Shown: piece after piece, positions 53,680 to 62,380 of the stretch
Layout of the letters: every line of letters begins with the position of its first letter
How positions within the stretch are numbered: the first letter of the stretch is position 1
NCBI RefSeq assembly: GCF_004005495.1
Contig: NZ_RZYA01000002.1
Location: 1-64,000 of the forward strand
Source of the DNA: Streptomyces antnestii
GTDB taxonomy: Bacteria > Actinomycetota > Actinomycetes > Streptomycetales > Streptomycetaceae
DNA: 64,000 nucleotides
Reading direction: 5' to 3'
Program-made: the position numbers and the translations under genes
The notes under the pieces: generated by a model
Told to the model about the DNA's origin: nothing
The model's input: the letters and a program-made list of their open reading frames with translations, nothing else
The model's database searches: none

Positions 53680-55296
53680 ATGAGACGACTTCTCACTTTG
53701 CTTGCTGCCGGAGTGCCGCTGGCTGCGGCGGTGTACCTGCCGACCGCGTCGGCGGCGCCCGAGAACAGCACAGCATCCGCGCCGTTCAACTGCGCGACGC
53801 CGTCCTTGAAGGCCCCGGCCGGCACCGAGGTGGAATCCGTGACCGCGGTCCGCCAGGCGGGCGGCACCATCCACGGCACCGGGATCCTGGGTGGCACGGT
53901 CGACGACGTCCCGGCCTTCTGCCAGGTGACGGTCACCCTCACCCACCCGGGCGACAACGACCACGCCAAGGTGCAGACTTGGCTGCCGGTGAGCGGCTGG
54001 AACGGCCGCTTCCAGGCGATCGGGGGCAGTGCCTACGCCGCCGGGGACGGAGGCGTAGGTCTCGGCACCGCGGTCAAGAACGGCTACGCGGTGACCACCA
54101 CGGACGCCGGCGTCGGTGACGTCGTCGACACCAGCTGGGCGCTGAGCAGCGAGGGTCAGGTCAACACCGCGCTGCTGAAGAACTTCGCCTCCCGCTCCCA
54201 GCACGAGGCGGCCGTCGTCGGCAAAGAGGTCGTCGGTGCGGTCTACAGCAAGCGGGCCGCCTATTCCTACTTCACCGGCTGCTCCACCGGCGGACGTCAG
54301 GGCTACATGGAGGCCCAGCGCTACCCCGACGACTATGACGGCATCCTCGCCGACGCGCCCGCCGTCAACTGGGACGAGTTCGAGGTTGCCACCCTGTGGC
54401 CGCAGGTGGTCATGAACAACGAGAAGACCTACCCCACCGGTTGTGAGTTCGACGCCTTCACCAACGCCGCCGTCAAGGCCTGCGACTCGCTCGACGGTGC
54501 CAAGGACGGCCTGGTCAACGACCTGGAGCGGTGCAACTTCGACCCCCGAAGCCTGATCGGCACCAAGGTCGTGTGCGAGGGCAAGGAGCTGACCATCACA
54601 GCGGCCGACGCGGCCGTGGTGAGCAAGATCTGGGACGGCCCGCGCACCGCCTCGGGCAAGAAGCTGTGGTCCGGCGTCCCGATCGGGGCCGACCTGAAGG
54701 GCCTGGCGGAGATCGAGGTGGACACCAACGGCACCGTCAAAGGCAAGCCTTTCCCGGTACCCGCCGTCTGGGTCCAGCTCTGGCTGAAGAAGGACCCGTC
54801 CTTCGACGTCTCGACGATCACCTACAGTCAGTTCACGCAGCTGTTCGAGCAGTCCCAGGCCGAGTACGACAAGGTCATCGGCACGGACGACCCCGATCTG
54901 TCCGCTTTCCGCGAGTCCGGCGGCAAGCTGCTGACCTGGCACGGCCTGGCCGACCAGTACATTCCCACCCAGGGCACCGTCGAGTACCGCAAGCAGGTCG
55001 AACAGGAGATGGGCGGCTCCGGGCGGGTCGACGACTTCTACCGTCTCTTTCTCGCTCCGGGCACCGACCACTGCGGTCTCAACGGCGCTGACGGCTCGGC
55101 CGACGGCCTCGGTGCCCTGAGGGCCTGGGTCGAGCACGGCAAGGCGCCCAGCACCCTGCCCGCCACCCTGATCAACGCCTCCCAGCAGAGTGTCACCCGT
55201 GACCTGTGCAGCTACCCGCAGGTGTCCCGCTACGACGGCTACGGCGACCCGGCCGTCGCCTCGAGCTTCCGGTGCGTCTCCCCGTCCCGGCACTGA
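53680..55296 (+). CDS. Secreted tannase/feruloyl esterase-family protein
   Basis: 538 residues. Signal peptide MRRLLTLLAAGVPLAAAVYLPTASAA. The catalytic Ser is in YFTGCSTGGRQGYMEAQRYPDDYDGI (C-S-x-G-G), the Asp in TWHGLADQYIPTQ and the His in GTDHCGLNGADG. The Cys before the Ser and the Cys after the His form the family's CS-D-HC motif. A lid domain with further Cys lies between (PTGCEFDAF, KACDSLDGAKDGLVNDLERCNFDP). It should hydrolyse ester bonds of aromatic acids or similar esters outside the cell. The ATG has only a weak ribosome site. Confidence 0.9.
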   Translation: MRRLLTLLAAGVPLAAAVYLPTASAAPENSTASAPFNCATPSLKAPAGTEVESVTAVRQAGGTIHGTGILGGTVDDVPAFCQVTVTLTHPGDNDHAKVQTWLPVSGWNGRFQAIGGSAYAAGDGGVGLGTAVKNGYAVTTTDAGVGDVVDTSWALSSEGQVNTALLKNFASRSQHEAAVVGKEVVGAVYSKRAAYSYFTGCSTGGRQGYMEAQRYPDDYDGILADAPAVNWDEFEVATLWPQVVMNNEKTYPTGCEFDAFTNAAVKACDSLDGAKDGLVNDLERCNFDPRSLIGTKVVCEGKELTITAADAAVVSKIWDGPRTASGKKLWSGVPIGADLKGLAEIEVDTNGTVKGKPFPVPAVWVQLWLKKDPSFDVSTITYSQFTQLFEQSQAEYDKVIGTDDPDLSAFRESGGKLLTWHGLADQYIPTQGTVEYRKQVEQEMGGSGRVDDFYRLFLAPGTDHCGLNGADGSADGLGALRAWVEHGKAPSTLPATLINASQQSVTRDLCSYPQVSRYDGYGDPAVASSFRCVSPSRH

Positions 55297-55304
55297 CTGG
55301 AATC

Positions 55305-55762
55305 ATGAGTACGCACAGCCATGCCGGCCGGGCTCTCCCCGACAGATTGGAGAGCCCGGCCGGCATGGCGTTCAACGCGGTGCTGAGCACGTTTGCTGCC
55401 ATCGCGGTCGGTATCGCCGTGGGTATCGGCGGCGCGGCCCCGAACTGGGCAAGCAGTGGCCGATGCTGATCGCGGGCGGACTGTCCTTCGTTGTCGGCAT
55501 CTTCTACAACATCCAGGCCGCGGGCGACGATCCCTCTCTCGACGTCCTGTCCGTCTACGCCACAGGCGGCGGGGTGTTCTTCATCGTCCAGGCCGGCCTG
55601 CTGGGCTGGAAGGCCCGCCAGCCGCACACGCGGACCGCCCGACGGCCGTACCTCGCTGTTACGTCCCGGTTCGCGCCTTCACGGCGCGGGCCGGGACGTT
55701 TCTCGCGCGGGGTCGTCCATTCCGGAACTGAAGTGAGTGTCTGTCGTCAGCCGACGCGATAG
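55305..55762 (+). pseudogene. Small membrane protein, frameshifted
   Basis: MSTHSHAGRALPDRLESPAGMAFNAVLSTFAAIAVGIAVGIGGAAPN is in one frame. From about 55445 the homologous continuation is in another: GKQWPMLIAGGLSFVVGIFYNIQAAGDD and YATGGGVFFIVQAGLLGWKARQ. Together they give a three-helix membrane protein of about 120 residues. One single-base shift near 55440 separates the halves. No family known. Confidence 0.5.
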
Positions 55763-55960
55763 CGCACCAGAAGGGACAGCACGCCGCGGATGATGCCAGA
55801 ACCGATCCAGGCCAAGGAGTCCGCCGGGGCGACGAGTTCCAGTCCGGGGACGCGGCAGGACGATGATCGTCGCCAGACGGGCGAGCGGGGCACCCAGGCA
55901 GAAGTGGCGCCCACTTCGATGTCCTGCGCCGCGTAGCGGCTGTGTGCCGAGACCCTGTTC
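55747..55960 (-). pseudogene. Cytochrome P450 C-terminal fragment
   Basis: In two minus-strand frames: HFCLGAPLARLATIIVL with the heme-binding Cys motif, and RVPGLELVAPADSLAWIGSGIIRGVLSLLVRYRVG, the usual P450 C-terminus. A shift separates them and everything before the heme motif is missing. Confidence 0.65.
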
Positions 55961-55982
55961 GTCGCCACTTTGGTTGGTGACG
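55960..55982 (+). promoter_or_regulatory. Shared palindrome, site I
   Basis: CGTCGCC-ACTTTGGTT-GGTGACG, one change in the left arm and a degenerate centre. It lies between the P450 and SsgA-like remnants. Confidence 0.5.
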
Positions 55983-56080
55983 CAATGAGAAGCAAGCCAT
56001 CTGCGCGTCTCTGCGGTGGCGGTCATTCGGTCCCTGGTCCCGGGCCGTCGAGTAGCTCCAGGAGGAAGGCTGCCCCAGTT

Positions 56081-56341
56081 CATACCGTCCATCTCTGCCT
56101 CGGCCGAGGTGATCCGGTAGGTCGCGTCGAGCCACTCCGTCAACGGCGCGACGGGCACCTCGAGCAGGGCCTCCACCTCCTGCGATTCGAGAAGCAGCCA
56201 GGACGAGGGTCGCTCCCCGGGCAGCGCCGGCCACATTCGTACGTCGCCGCAGCCGCTCATCGACGTCAAGCCGCTATGCAGGAGTTCGCGGCCGATGCGC
56301 CAGACGAGAGTCGGTCCTCGTTCCGCCAGGAACTCGACCGT
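56081..56341 (-). pseudogene. SsgA-like sporulation protein fragment
   Basis: TVEFLAERGPTLVWRIGRELLHSGLTSMSGCGDVRMWPALPGERPSSWLLLESQEVEALLEVPVAPLTEWLDATYRI matches the central and C-terminal SsgA-like protein pattern (W-x-F-x-R-dLL, G-x-GDVxvWP, allEap, WLxxT). The first third, normally about 40 residues, cannot be found in frame. It is probably a remnant of a cell-division/sporulation regulator. Bases 56342-56593 are empty. Confidence 0.5.
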
Positions 56342-56593
56342 GCCCTGGCGCCGAACGCGCCTGCAGGGGCGACTGATCGCGGTGCATGACAGGAGTTCCC
56401 CTCCGTGGGGCGAGGTCTGTGCTTGCAACTCTTCGCCGGCAACAGAACCCGCACATCAGTCACTTGACCGTCAAAGCACAGCCCTGACCCGTACGGCGAT
56501 ATGACGAAGAGGCCGACAGCTCACGCTGCCGGCCTCTCGTCGTGCGAGCCCTGCCGCACCGTTGGCCCCTGCGGATCAGGGGCCGGGAGCGCG

Positions 56594-57022
56594 TCACTTC
56601 GCGTGCAGGGGTCCCGCGAAGGACCTGCGCAGCGACGCGGGAGCGGCCAAGGGGAGGAGCACGGCGAGCATCTTGCCCTTGACCGTGCTCGGCTGCCGCG
56701 TCAGCTCGACGTCGACGCGGGTGCCGTCGCTCTCGGGGGTCATCCGGAAGACCCAGCCGCCGCCGGCTCCGAAGAGCTTGGAGTCGAGTGTGGTGACGGT
56801 GACCGTGTCGCCGGCCGGCTCCCACTCGTATCGTGCGCGCTCCCAGGCTGTGGCGGTCCCTTCAGTGACCTCGGCCCAGGTGTCACCGAGTTCGTGGACC
56901 TCGAAGTGCGCGGCGTCGATCGTGGGCCAGGCCTCGGCGCGTGAGGGGCCGAAGTCGGTCAGGACCTCCAGTACATCTTTCGGGTCGAGCTTGGAGACGA
57001 GATGGAACCGTACGACTGTCAT
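56594..57022 (-). CDS. SRPBCC-family protein
   Basis: 142 residues. MTVVRFHLVSKLDPKDVLEVLTDFGPSRAEAWPTIDAAHFEVHELGDTWAEVTEGTA, then WERARYEWEPAGDTVTVTTLDSKLF and GGWVFRMTPESDGTRVDVELTRQP. Helix-grip fold of ligand-binding proteins; the C-terminal RSFAGPLHAK tail is unremarkable. Ligand unknown. ATG, no strong ribosome site. Two copies of the regional palindrome end 19 bases upstream of the start. Confidence 0.8.
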   Translation of the reverse strand: MTVVRFHLVSKLDPKDVLEVLTDFGPSRAEAWPTIDAAHFEVHELGDTWAEVTEGTATAWERARYEWEPAGDTVTVTTLDSKLFGAGGGWVFRMTPESDGTRVDVELTRQPSTVKGKMLAVLLPLAAPASLRRSFAGPLHAK

Positions 57023-57040
57023 GGGATGCCCTCATCAAGA

Positions 57041-57105
57041 AGTAACCGTTCTGACCGGTGACGAGAGATTCCCATGGTGTCGCGTCACCCGTCAAGACGG
57101 TTACC
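57041..57105. promoter_or_regulatory. Shared palindrome, sites J and K
   Basis: J (57041-57063) is AGTAACC-GTTCTGACC-GGTGACG. K (57083-57105) reads on the minus strand as GGTAACC-GTCTTGACG-GGTGACG. Their starts are 42 bases apart. A third, partial copy with CACCTTGACAGGTAAC overlaps K on its right side. Confidence 0.7.
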
Positions 57106-57172
57106 TGTCAAGGTGTTCAGCTGCGGGGTGAGTCGCGCAAGCCGGGCTCGGTCGAGAGCGGGATGAGCGACA

Positions 57173-57206
57173 GGCGCCTGACGGGTGAAAACCCAGGTCA
57201 GGCGCC
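57173..57206 (+). terminator. Hairpin nearly identical to that at 35463
   Basis: GGCGCCTGAC and GGGT pair with ACCC and GTCAGGCGCC around GAAA, followed by CTTTCTT. The loop side GGTGAAA is shared with 35463-35494. Confidence 0.7.
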
Positions 57207-57814
57207 CTTTCTTGTGGTATACGAGCAACAACTGTGCTGACCAGCGGAAACGGTGGTCTTCTGGGATCAGGTCAGTGGCGTGGACCGGGTGTGGTCCGGA
57301 TCTTGGTCAATCGGCAGGTGTCACCGGCGGGCCGTGGAGCCACCGCCCTCGGCCGGCGTTGTTGCGAGGGGCGCGGTCACCGTGCTGCTGCTGCGGCTGC
57401 GCCCGACACCGGCCCGGCTGTCACGACATCCGAAGTCAAGGCCCCCGCGCACCGGTTGGGCTCCGGCCGGACGGGCGGCCGGAGTGGCGGCAGCCCCGGC
57501 CATGGCGTCCGCGCCCCGGGCCACGGTCGGGCTCAGCAACTGCTCCGGCTCCGCCGTGCGCACCTAAGCTCCCTGCCGAGCGACCCCGTGCTCGTCCCGC
57601 GTACGCCACGGTGACCGACTCCGACATCTCGATCCAACCGCTGACCGAGACCTACGTGCACGTCCAAGGCCGTTACGGCACCAGAGCTCTGGTCCCTCAA
57701 TGACGTCCACCCGACGCAGGGTTCGTCAGACCACCCCGGCTCCCTCCCGCCGAGGCCGGATGGCCGCAGGTGGTGGCGCTCGGTCGACCATGCCGTGGCT
57801 CGCACGCGGCGCTC
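57207..57814. other. 600-base stretch without a supported gene
   Basis: Frames on both strands are open because of composition, but I recognise no domain and no plausible start with a ribosome site. Confidence 0.5.
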
Positions 57815-58375
57815 TCATAGGTGAGCGGGAGGCCCTTGACGAGTTCCGGGCTGCTGCAGCCGGGCCGCGAGCTTCCCGGGCAGGACGTCCCGGTTCGCCG
57901 CAGTGAGGTGGACGACCTCGATGTCGGCACGCCGCCTGAGGGCGTCGGTGAACGGATCGCGGTGCGTGTGGACCGTGGCAACGACGTCGACCTCAGCGAC
58001 GAAGAGAGCATCGACCGCGTCCCGGAACGCGGTACACGCCAGTTCCATCCGCCCCAGCTCGTCGATGAGCACCAGGCGCCCTACCGACTCCGCCGTCGCC
58101 GTGGGCCGCAGCGTCGGCAGCGCCAGTCGTTGCATGACGCCCAGGTCGACGCCGTATTTCCCTACCCGCGGCGGACCGGGCAGGTCGACATGGGCGAGCA
58201 CCTCACGTCGGCCTGTCAGGGTCTCCAGGGCGAAACCGACCCGGGCGCCGGATTGCCGGATCTCCTCGGTGGTGAAGCCGGTGACCGGGCGGGTCGGCAG
58301 CAGCGCGGCCAGCCGCCGGAGGGCGGTTGTCTTGCCCGCGCCAGGGCGGCCTTCGAGCAGGATCCTTGTCGGCAC
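57815..58375 (-). CDS. THEP1-type nucleoside-triphosphatase
   Basis: 186 residues. Walker A ILLEGRPGAGKTTALRRLAALL, followed by VTGFTTEEIRQSGARVGFALETLTGRREVLAHV, VGKYGVDLGVM and Walker B LVLIDELGRMELACTAFRDAVDALF. TVHTHRDPFTDALRRR and the final VVHLTAANRDVLPGKL complete the family. THEP1 proteins hydrolyse NTPs and are thought to act on nucleic acid or in nucleotide metabolism. ATG start. Divergent from the PEBP gene, 110 bases apart. Confidence 0.88.
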   Translation of the reverse strand: MPTRILLEGRPGAGKTTALRRLAALLPTRPVTGFTTEEIRQSGARVGFALETLTGRREVLAHVDLPGPPRVGKYGVDLGVMQRLALPTLRPTATAESVGRLVLIDELGRMELACTAFRDAVDALFVAEVDVVATVHTHRDPFTDALRRRADIEVVHLTAANRDVLPGKLAARLQQPGTRQGPPAHL

Positions 58376-58485
58376 ACCGCCATTTTCGCCCCGCCTCCCG
58401 AGCTGGGCCGGGTGGGCTCGGCCGAAGGAGGGGATTCGGGTGCGGACCGGTGCCGACGCCGTCGCTCGCGGGTAGGGCGACGCGC

Positions 58486-58938
58486 ATGAGCGGAATTGAA
58501 CTCAGCAGCACCGCGTTCGAGGACGGAACGGTGATCCCTCGTCGCCACAGCGGGGAGGGCGAGAACATCTCACCGCCCCTGACCTGGTCGGGGGTGCCCC
58601 AGGAGGCCACGGAGCTGGTGCTCCTGTGCGAGGACCCGGACGCGCCGGGGACGACCTTCCTGCACTGGCTGGTGACCGGCATCGATCCGGGAACCACCGG
58701 TGTGGCGGAGGGCCAGAAACCCCAGGGCGGACTGCCGTGGCCCAACGGATTCGGGCGCGTCGGCTGGGGAGGGCCGATGCCCCCGCCGGGGCACGGGCAG
58801 CACCGCTACTTCTTTTGCCTGTACGCCCTGGCCGAGCCGCTGTCGCTGCACGGCCACCCGGGCGCCGAGGACGTGCACCGTGCCTTGAAGGGCAGGGAGC
58901 TGGCCTCGGGCACCCTCGTCGGGACCTATCAGCGCTGA
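58486..58938 (+). CDS. YbhB/YbcL (PEBP/RKIP-like) protein
   Basis: 150 residues. GIELSSTAFEDGTVIPRRHSGEGENISPPLTWSGVPQEATELVLLCEDPDAP is the PEBP start with the D-P-D-A-P motif. TFLHWLVTGIDP carries the HW motif. GWGGPMPPPGHGQHRYFFCLYAL is the G-x-PPP-x-GxHRYxFxLYAL anion-pocket signature. Probably a small phospholipid- or phosphate-ligand-binding protein; no reaction known. ATG 58486. The 230 bases after it are empty. Confidence 0.9.
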   Translation: MSGIELSSTAFEDGTVIPRRHSGEGENISPPLTWSGVPQEATELVLLCEDPDAPGTTFLHWLVTGIDPGTTGVAEGQKPQGGLPWPNGFGRVGWGGPMPPPGHGQHRYFFCLYALAEPLSLHGHPGAEDVHRALKGRELASGTLVGTYQR

Positions 58939-59169
58939 GCGTGTCATCGCCGGTGGCGTCACCGCGCATGTCGACGGCGGGCGATGCGCTACTGGATTTG
59001 CGGGTCAACGCCCGCGTGGTGGCGCGAAATACGGGTGCCCGGTGGCCCGCGACTGGGCGTGCACGTTCGGTGCCAGAACTTGAGATGTGGAAACGCCCGT
59101 CTGGTGTGTCGACGTCAGTCGAGGGGCCGCGGAGGTTGCTGCCTGTGATCGCTGTGTCTGCGTCGTCTC

Positions 59170-59877
59170 TCAGCGTTGGACAGCCGTCGGCGGGGTGGGG
59201 GTGCCGTTCAGGCAGTGGTCGAGGAGTGCGTGCATGCGCGGAATGGGGAGGGCCGGATTGGCCGCGGCGCCCTCGGCGGTGGCCGGGTCGGCGAGGAGGG
59301 CCTCCAGGGTCTCCGGTGTCAGGTTCGGGTTGGCGGCGGCTGCCTGGCGCATCGACACGTGGGGGTCCTCCAGCGGAGGGTCGGGCACGGTGGGATCGGC
59401 TGCGGCCATGGCCCGTACCTCGGGATCCGGATGGTCGATGAGGTGAGCCCAGCCGGTACGGGGGAGCGCGGGCAAGGTCAGCAGGTGCGGACGGTGGACC
59501 GGGCGGGTGACGAAGGCGTCCAGGAGGAGGTGCGGCGGAGCCAGCGGGTGGTGGCAGGCCAGCCGGATCCTCACCTCCTCGTCGTCGTCCTGGGCGAGCG
59601 CCACGACGAGTTCTGCCGACAGGCCCGGCCAACTCGCCGCAACCCGGCGCAGCCCTGGTGCCTCGGACACCGCACAGGTCTCGAACCTTCGCCAAGGAAG
59701 CTGGCGTCGACCAACTGGCCATCCGCGAGCCGCAGAGGCGGCGACGACCTGCAGGTAGGCGGCTTCGACCGGTCCGTGGTCGGCGTTTGCGGGCTCGGCG
59801 CCAATGTAGTGGCCGTGCTGATCGCGGTCGGCGGGGTCGTACTTGGTGACCTGATAGACGTAGGGCAGCACAGTCAC
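59170..59877 (-). CDS. Leucine-rich-variant (HEAT-like) repeat protein, probably rearranged
   Basis: 235 residues. The C-terminal half has LRV repeats: DDDEEVRIRLACHHPLAPPHLLLDAF, DHPDPEVRAMAAADPTVPDPPLED, PHVSMRQAAAANPNLTPETLEALLADP, each with an acidic start and VRxxxAxxP. The N-terminal MTVLPYVYQVTKYDPADRDQHGHYIGAE segment resembles a different Streptomyces protein. Between them is an Arg-rich, unlike-looking stretch (RGWPVGRRQLPWRRF). The opposite strand of that stretch reads FAKEAGVDQLAIREPQ, a plausible continuation of the N-terminal part, so a short inversion seems to have scrambled the gene. It overlaps the next gene by four bases (ATGA). Confidence 0.55.
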   Translation of the reverse strand: MTVLPYVYQVTKYDPADRDQHGHYIGAEPANADHGPVEAAYLQVVAASAARGWPVGRRQLPWRRFETCAVSEAPGLRRVAASWPGLSAELVVALAQDDDEEVRIRLACHHPLAPPHLLLDAFVTRPVHRPHLLTLPALPRTGWAHLIDHPDPEVRAMAAADPTVPDPPLEDPHVSMRQAAAANPNLTPETLEALLADPATAEGAAANPALPIPRMHALLDHCLNGTPTPPTAVQR

Positions 59878-60275
59878 TGCCTGTCGGAGGTCGACGGGGC
59901 TGCTGCTGGGATCTGGTGGCGTTCAAGGACGCGGTAGACGGTGGCGCGGCTGCCGGAGAAGAGCTCGGCGAGGTCGGCGATGGTGTGTTCGCCGGACTGG
60001 TGCTGCTGGACCAGGTGCGCCTGCTGGCGTGCGGTGAGTTTGGGCTGCTTCCCCTTGAGTTTGCCCTTGGACCGCGCCACCGCCACGCCTTCGCGGGTGC
60101 GTATGCGCAAGAGGTCGACCTCGAACTCGGCGAAGGTGGCCAGGTTGTTGAAGAACATCTTGCCCAACGGGTCGGCGGGGTCGTACAGTGTGCCGCCGAG
60201 CGAGAGCTTGACGCCGCGGGCGGTGAGGTCCTGCTTGTCCAGACTGCATCTCGAGTAGCCGACGCATTCACTCAT
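59874..60275 (-). pseudogene. Serine recombinase with internal deletion
   Basis: VGYSRCSLDKQDLTA is the N-terminal catalytic Ser region. The frame then jumps to RGVKLSLGGTLYDPADPLGKMFFNNLATFAEFEVDLLRIRTREGVAVARSKG and KLTARQQAHLVQQHQSGEHTIADLAELFSGSRATVYRVL, the late catalytic helix and HTH of resolvases. About 60 residues of the catalytic domain, including the arginines, are missing. The junction lies at a repeated LTA codon group, so deletion between short repeats is likely. The frame stays open, but the enzyme cannot be active. Confidence 0.7.
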
Positions 60276-60340
60276 GTCCGGCAGCGTACGGAAAGCCCCT
60301 GCTCAACGTACAGATCAGGGGACACCCCAAACGCAGCCCG

Positions 60341-60447
60341 GCGAGGTCGCACAGCATCTGGAGACGTTCGAGCGGCTCCGCAGCATGGCCGTCTATGACG
60401 CGGACGCGCGAGCACTGATCGTGAAGGCCATTGACGCCCTGGGCTGA
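60341..60447 (+). pseudogene. Possible XRE/DUF5753 regulator C-terminal remnant
   Basis: TPQTQPGEVAQHLETFERLRSMAVYDADARALIVKAIDALG, then stop. Similar to the end of Streptomyces XRE regulators with DUF5753 (EPxEVxxYxxxFxxLRxxAL). Only this tail is present, and an HTH fragment of the same type lies 1.5 kb away. Confidence 0.35.
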
Positions 60448-60478
60448 CCCGCAGAACAGGGGAGTGCACAGAACACCT

Positions 60479-60517
60479 CCCCCCACACACACACGGCCAC
60501 GTGCGGCCGTTGGGGGG
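60479..60517. promoter_or_regulatory. Long GC-rich hairpin before the phosphotransferase gene
   Basis: CCCCCC pairs with GGGGGG at the base and CGGCC with GGCCG at the tip, around ACGTG, with an ACACACAC bulge on the left side. It lies about 50 bases upstream of the ATG. It could be a terminator for the remnant before it or part of the leader. Confidence 0.45.
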
Positions 60518-60564
60518 CTCCAAAATGCCTGGCAGGTCCGGGGCAGGTGCTGTCTAATGCGCGG

Positions 60565-61527
60565 ATGGAGACCCCTCCCCATACTCAATCCGACCCTCCC
60601 GCCGACCCATGGCTCGGACGCCTCGCCGAACTGGGACACCCGGGGGCTCGCCGGATCGGCGCGGGAGTGGAGGGTGTCGTCTACGCGCTGGGCGATGGCC
60701 GGGTCGCCAAGGTGTGGACTGGTCGGCCACCGACCGAGCTCACCCGTCAGGTGTACACGGACATCGCAAGACACCACCCGCCCTTTGCGACTCCGGAGAT
60801 TTTCGAGGTCCAGGAGCACGAGGGCGTTGTGGTGACGTACGAGCGTGAGCTTCCAGGCGTCCCGATGCGGGGAGACTCGGCGCACGAGGTATTCGAGCGC
60901 GAGTTGTCCGCCCGACACCGGAACGGGCTGCTCGCCGTCCTGCGTGGCCTCGCCTCGGTTCCGGGATCAGACGCAATGCGCCGGCTGACCGTTCAGGGCG
61001 ACAACCGTCCGCTGTGGCAGGGGCATGACCGCTTCCCGGACGCGCTCGCGGCCCTGGTCAGCCGGGCTGTGGCCCGGCACGGCACCAGCCTGGCCATGCA
61101 CGTGGCGGACTTCGAGGCAGGGGTGGAACGCACACTCAACGCGCTCGCGCAGCTCCCCGACGTCCCGGTGACCGCGATCCACGGCGATCTCGTCCCACCC
61201 AACATCCACGTAGACGCAGCCGGCCGGCCCGTCGCCGTACTCGACTTCGGCTTCTACACAACTGCGGGCGACCCGGCCTTCGAGGCCGCCGTCACCGCAG
61301 CCATCTGGGACATGTACGGCCCGTACGCCCAGGAACACACCGCGGAACTCACGCAACTCTTCGCGCAGGAACTCGGCTACGCTCCCGCCACCCTCACCGT
61401 CTACCAGGCCGCATACGCCCTCACCACCTACGACCTCTTCGGCATGGGTGACAATGACGGACACTTCCCGTGGTGCGCCGAACAGCTGCGCCGCAACAGC
61501 GTGTTCACCAGGGCGAACGTTTCCTGA
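60565..61527 (+). CDS. Aminoglycoside phosphotransferase-family kinase
   Basis: 320 residues. The N-lobe has RRIGAGVEGVVYALGDGRVAKVW (glycine-rich loop and Lys). The catalytic loop reads TAIHGDLVPPNIHVD and the metal-binding motif VLDFGF, as in APH/choline kinases. The C-lobe ends LTTYDLFGMGDNDGHFPWC. It should phosphorylate a small hydroxylated substrate; antibiotic or metabolite is unknown. METPPHT at 60565 is chosen; the frame opens six codons earlier. Single gene. The C-terminal codons are rich in polar residues but unbroken. Confidence 0.8.
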   Translation: METPPHTQSDPPADPWLGRLAELGHPGARRIGAGVEGVVYALGDGRVAKVWTGRPPTELTRQVYTDIARHHPPFATPEIFEVQEHEGVVVTYERELPGVPMRGDSAHEVFERELSARHRNGLLAVLRGLASVPGSDAMRRLTVQGDNRPLWQGHDRFPDALAALVSRAVARHGTSLAMHVADFEAGVERTLNALAQLPDVPVTAIHGDLVPPNIHVDAAGRPVAVLDFGFYTTAGDPAFEAAVTAAIWDMYGPYAQEHTAELTQLFAQELGYAPATLTVYQAAYALTTYDLFGMGDNDGHFPWCAEQLRRNSVFTRANVS

Positions 61528-61649
61528 TGCGGCACCCGAGCCCAGTGCATCGGGAACACCGCGCCCGGGCATGCGAAGGGGATTCCCGCCCACGAGACCG
61601 TGATCCGTATCCCGGTACACCTGGGTACCCATGCTGAGGGAGGCGTGCG

Positions 61650-61990
61650 CTGCCGCCGAACGCCGAGCCGAGCTTCAACGATCTGTTCGAGGCCGCCGAG
61701 CGCTCCGCCGTACATCTGGAGATTCGCGACGTCTACGGCGTCGGAGATGACGCCGACGGCTTCCGTCGGTGGCAGGGGACCGGGCGCCGCGATGCCGACC
61801 CGGGGTCCGCGTACTGGGCGCCCTGGGTAGACCTGTCTCGCGGGCGACGGTGCGCGGTGTCGAGGTCCGCCGGGCGCGCGTCGTGTCGGAACCGGTGACG
61901 GACTACATCCGGTACGAGCGCGCGGGGACCAGCGTCAACGTTCGGCCGCCTGCGCGGTCTGCGAAAAACCGCCGGGCTCACGGTCGTTGA
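61650..61990 (+). pseudogene. DUF6879 protein remnant running into an XRE HTH fragment
   Basis: LPPNAEPSFNDLFEAAERSAVHLEIRDVYGVGDDADGFRRWQG, then WAPWVDL is the N-terminal half of DUF6879. After a frameshift, VEVRRARVVSEPVTDYIRYE continues the family. The frame then stops matching, and in a third frame FGRLRGLRKTAGLTVVELA resembles the first helix of an XRE regulator. DUF6879 and XRE/DUF5753 genes are usual neighbours, so this is a collapsed pair. No ATG or GTG precedes it. Confidence 0.55.
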
Positions 61991-62265
61991 GCTGGCCCGG
62001 CCGGCGCCTGGGTGCCCACGTCCTGGGCCTCGTGGCGGGTGCGCACGTCCGGGGCCAAGCGGGCTGCCAGTGAGGACGAGGTCTGCAGGAGCAGGTCCTC
62101 GCGGCGCTCGATGACCTTGCCGATGTGGTAAGGCAGGCCGCAGTTGGCGTAGGAGACGTGCGGGCACCGTGCCGGGACGACGATCTCGGCGTTCTCGTCG
62201 AGCCGCCGCAGCCGGGTGGCTGCTGACATGCCACCTGCGACGCCACCGACCACGATGACCTTCAA
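61978..62265 (-). pseudogene. N-terminal fragment of an FAD/NAD-dependent disulfide oxidoreductase
   Basis: KVIVVGGVAGGMSAATRLRRLDENAEIVV is the FAD-binding GxGxxG-like region. PHVSYANCGLPYHIGKVIERREDLLLQT contains the active Cys of CoA-disulfide reductase-type enzymes. After LAARLAPDVRTRHE the frame leaves the family and stops, leaving about 95 of about 550 residues. A TTG is the only likely start. Intact relatives lie next to rhodanese genes, as here. Confidence 0.65.
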
Positions 62266-62380
62266 CTCGGTTGCTCCTGCCGGGAAAGGTGCCTTCGACT
62301 GTCCCGAAGGCTGCGGTGGAATAGGGAGCACCGTTCACAGCGGGCCTCGTCGGCGTCCTCTGCCGCCGGTGCTGCGGCGC

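Noticed and set aside
53482..55293. 603-codon minus-strand frame
   Set aside because: Antisense to the tannase-family esterase, which has full catalytic motifs.
57240..57800. Several open frames on both strands
   Set aside because: No recognisable family, no ribosome site and poor internal codon bias.
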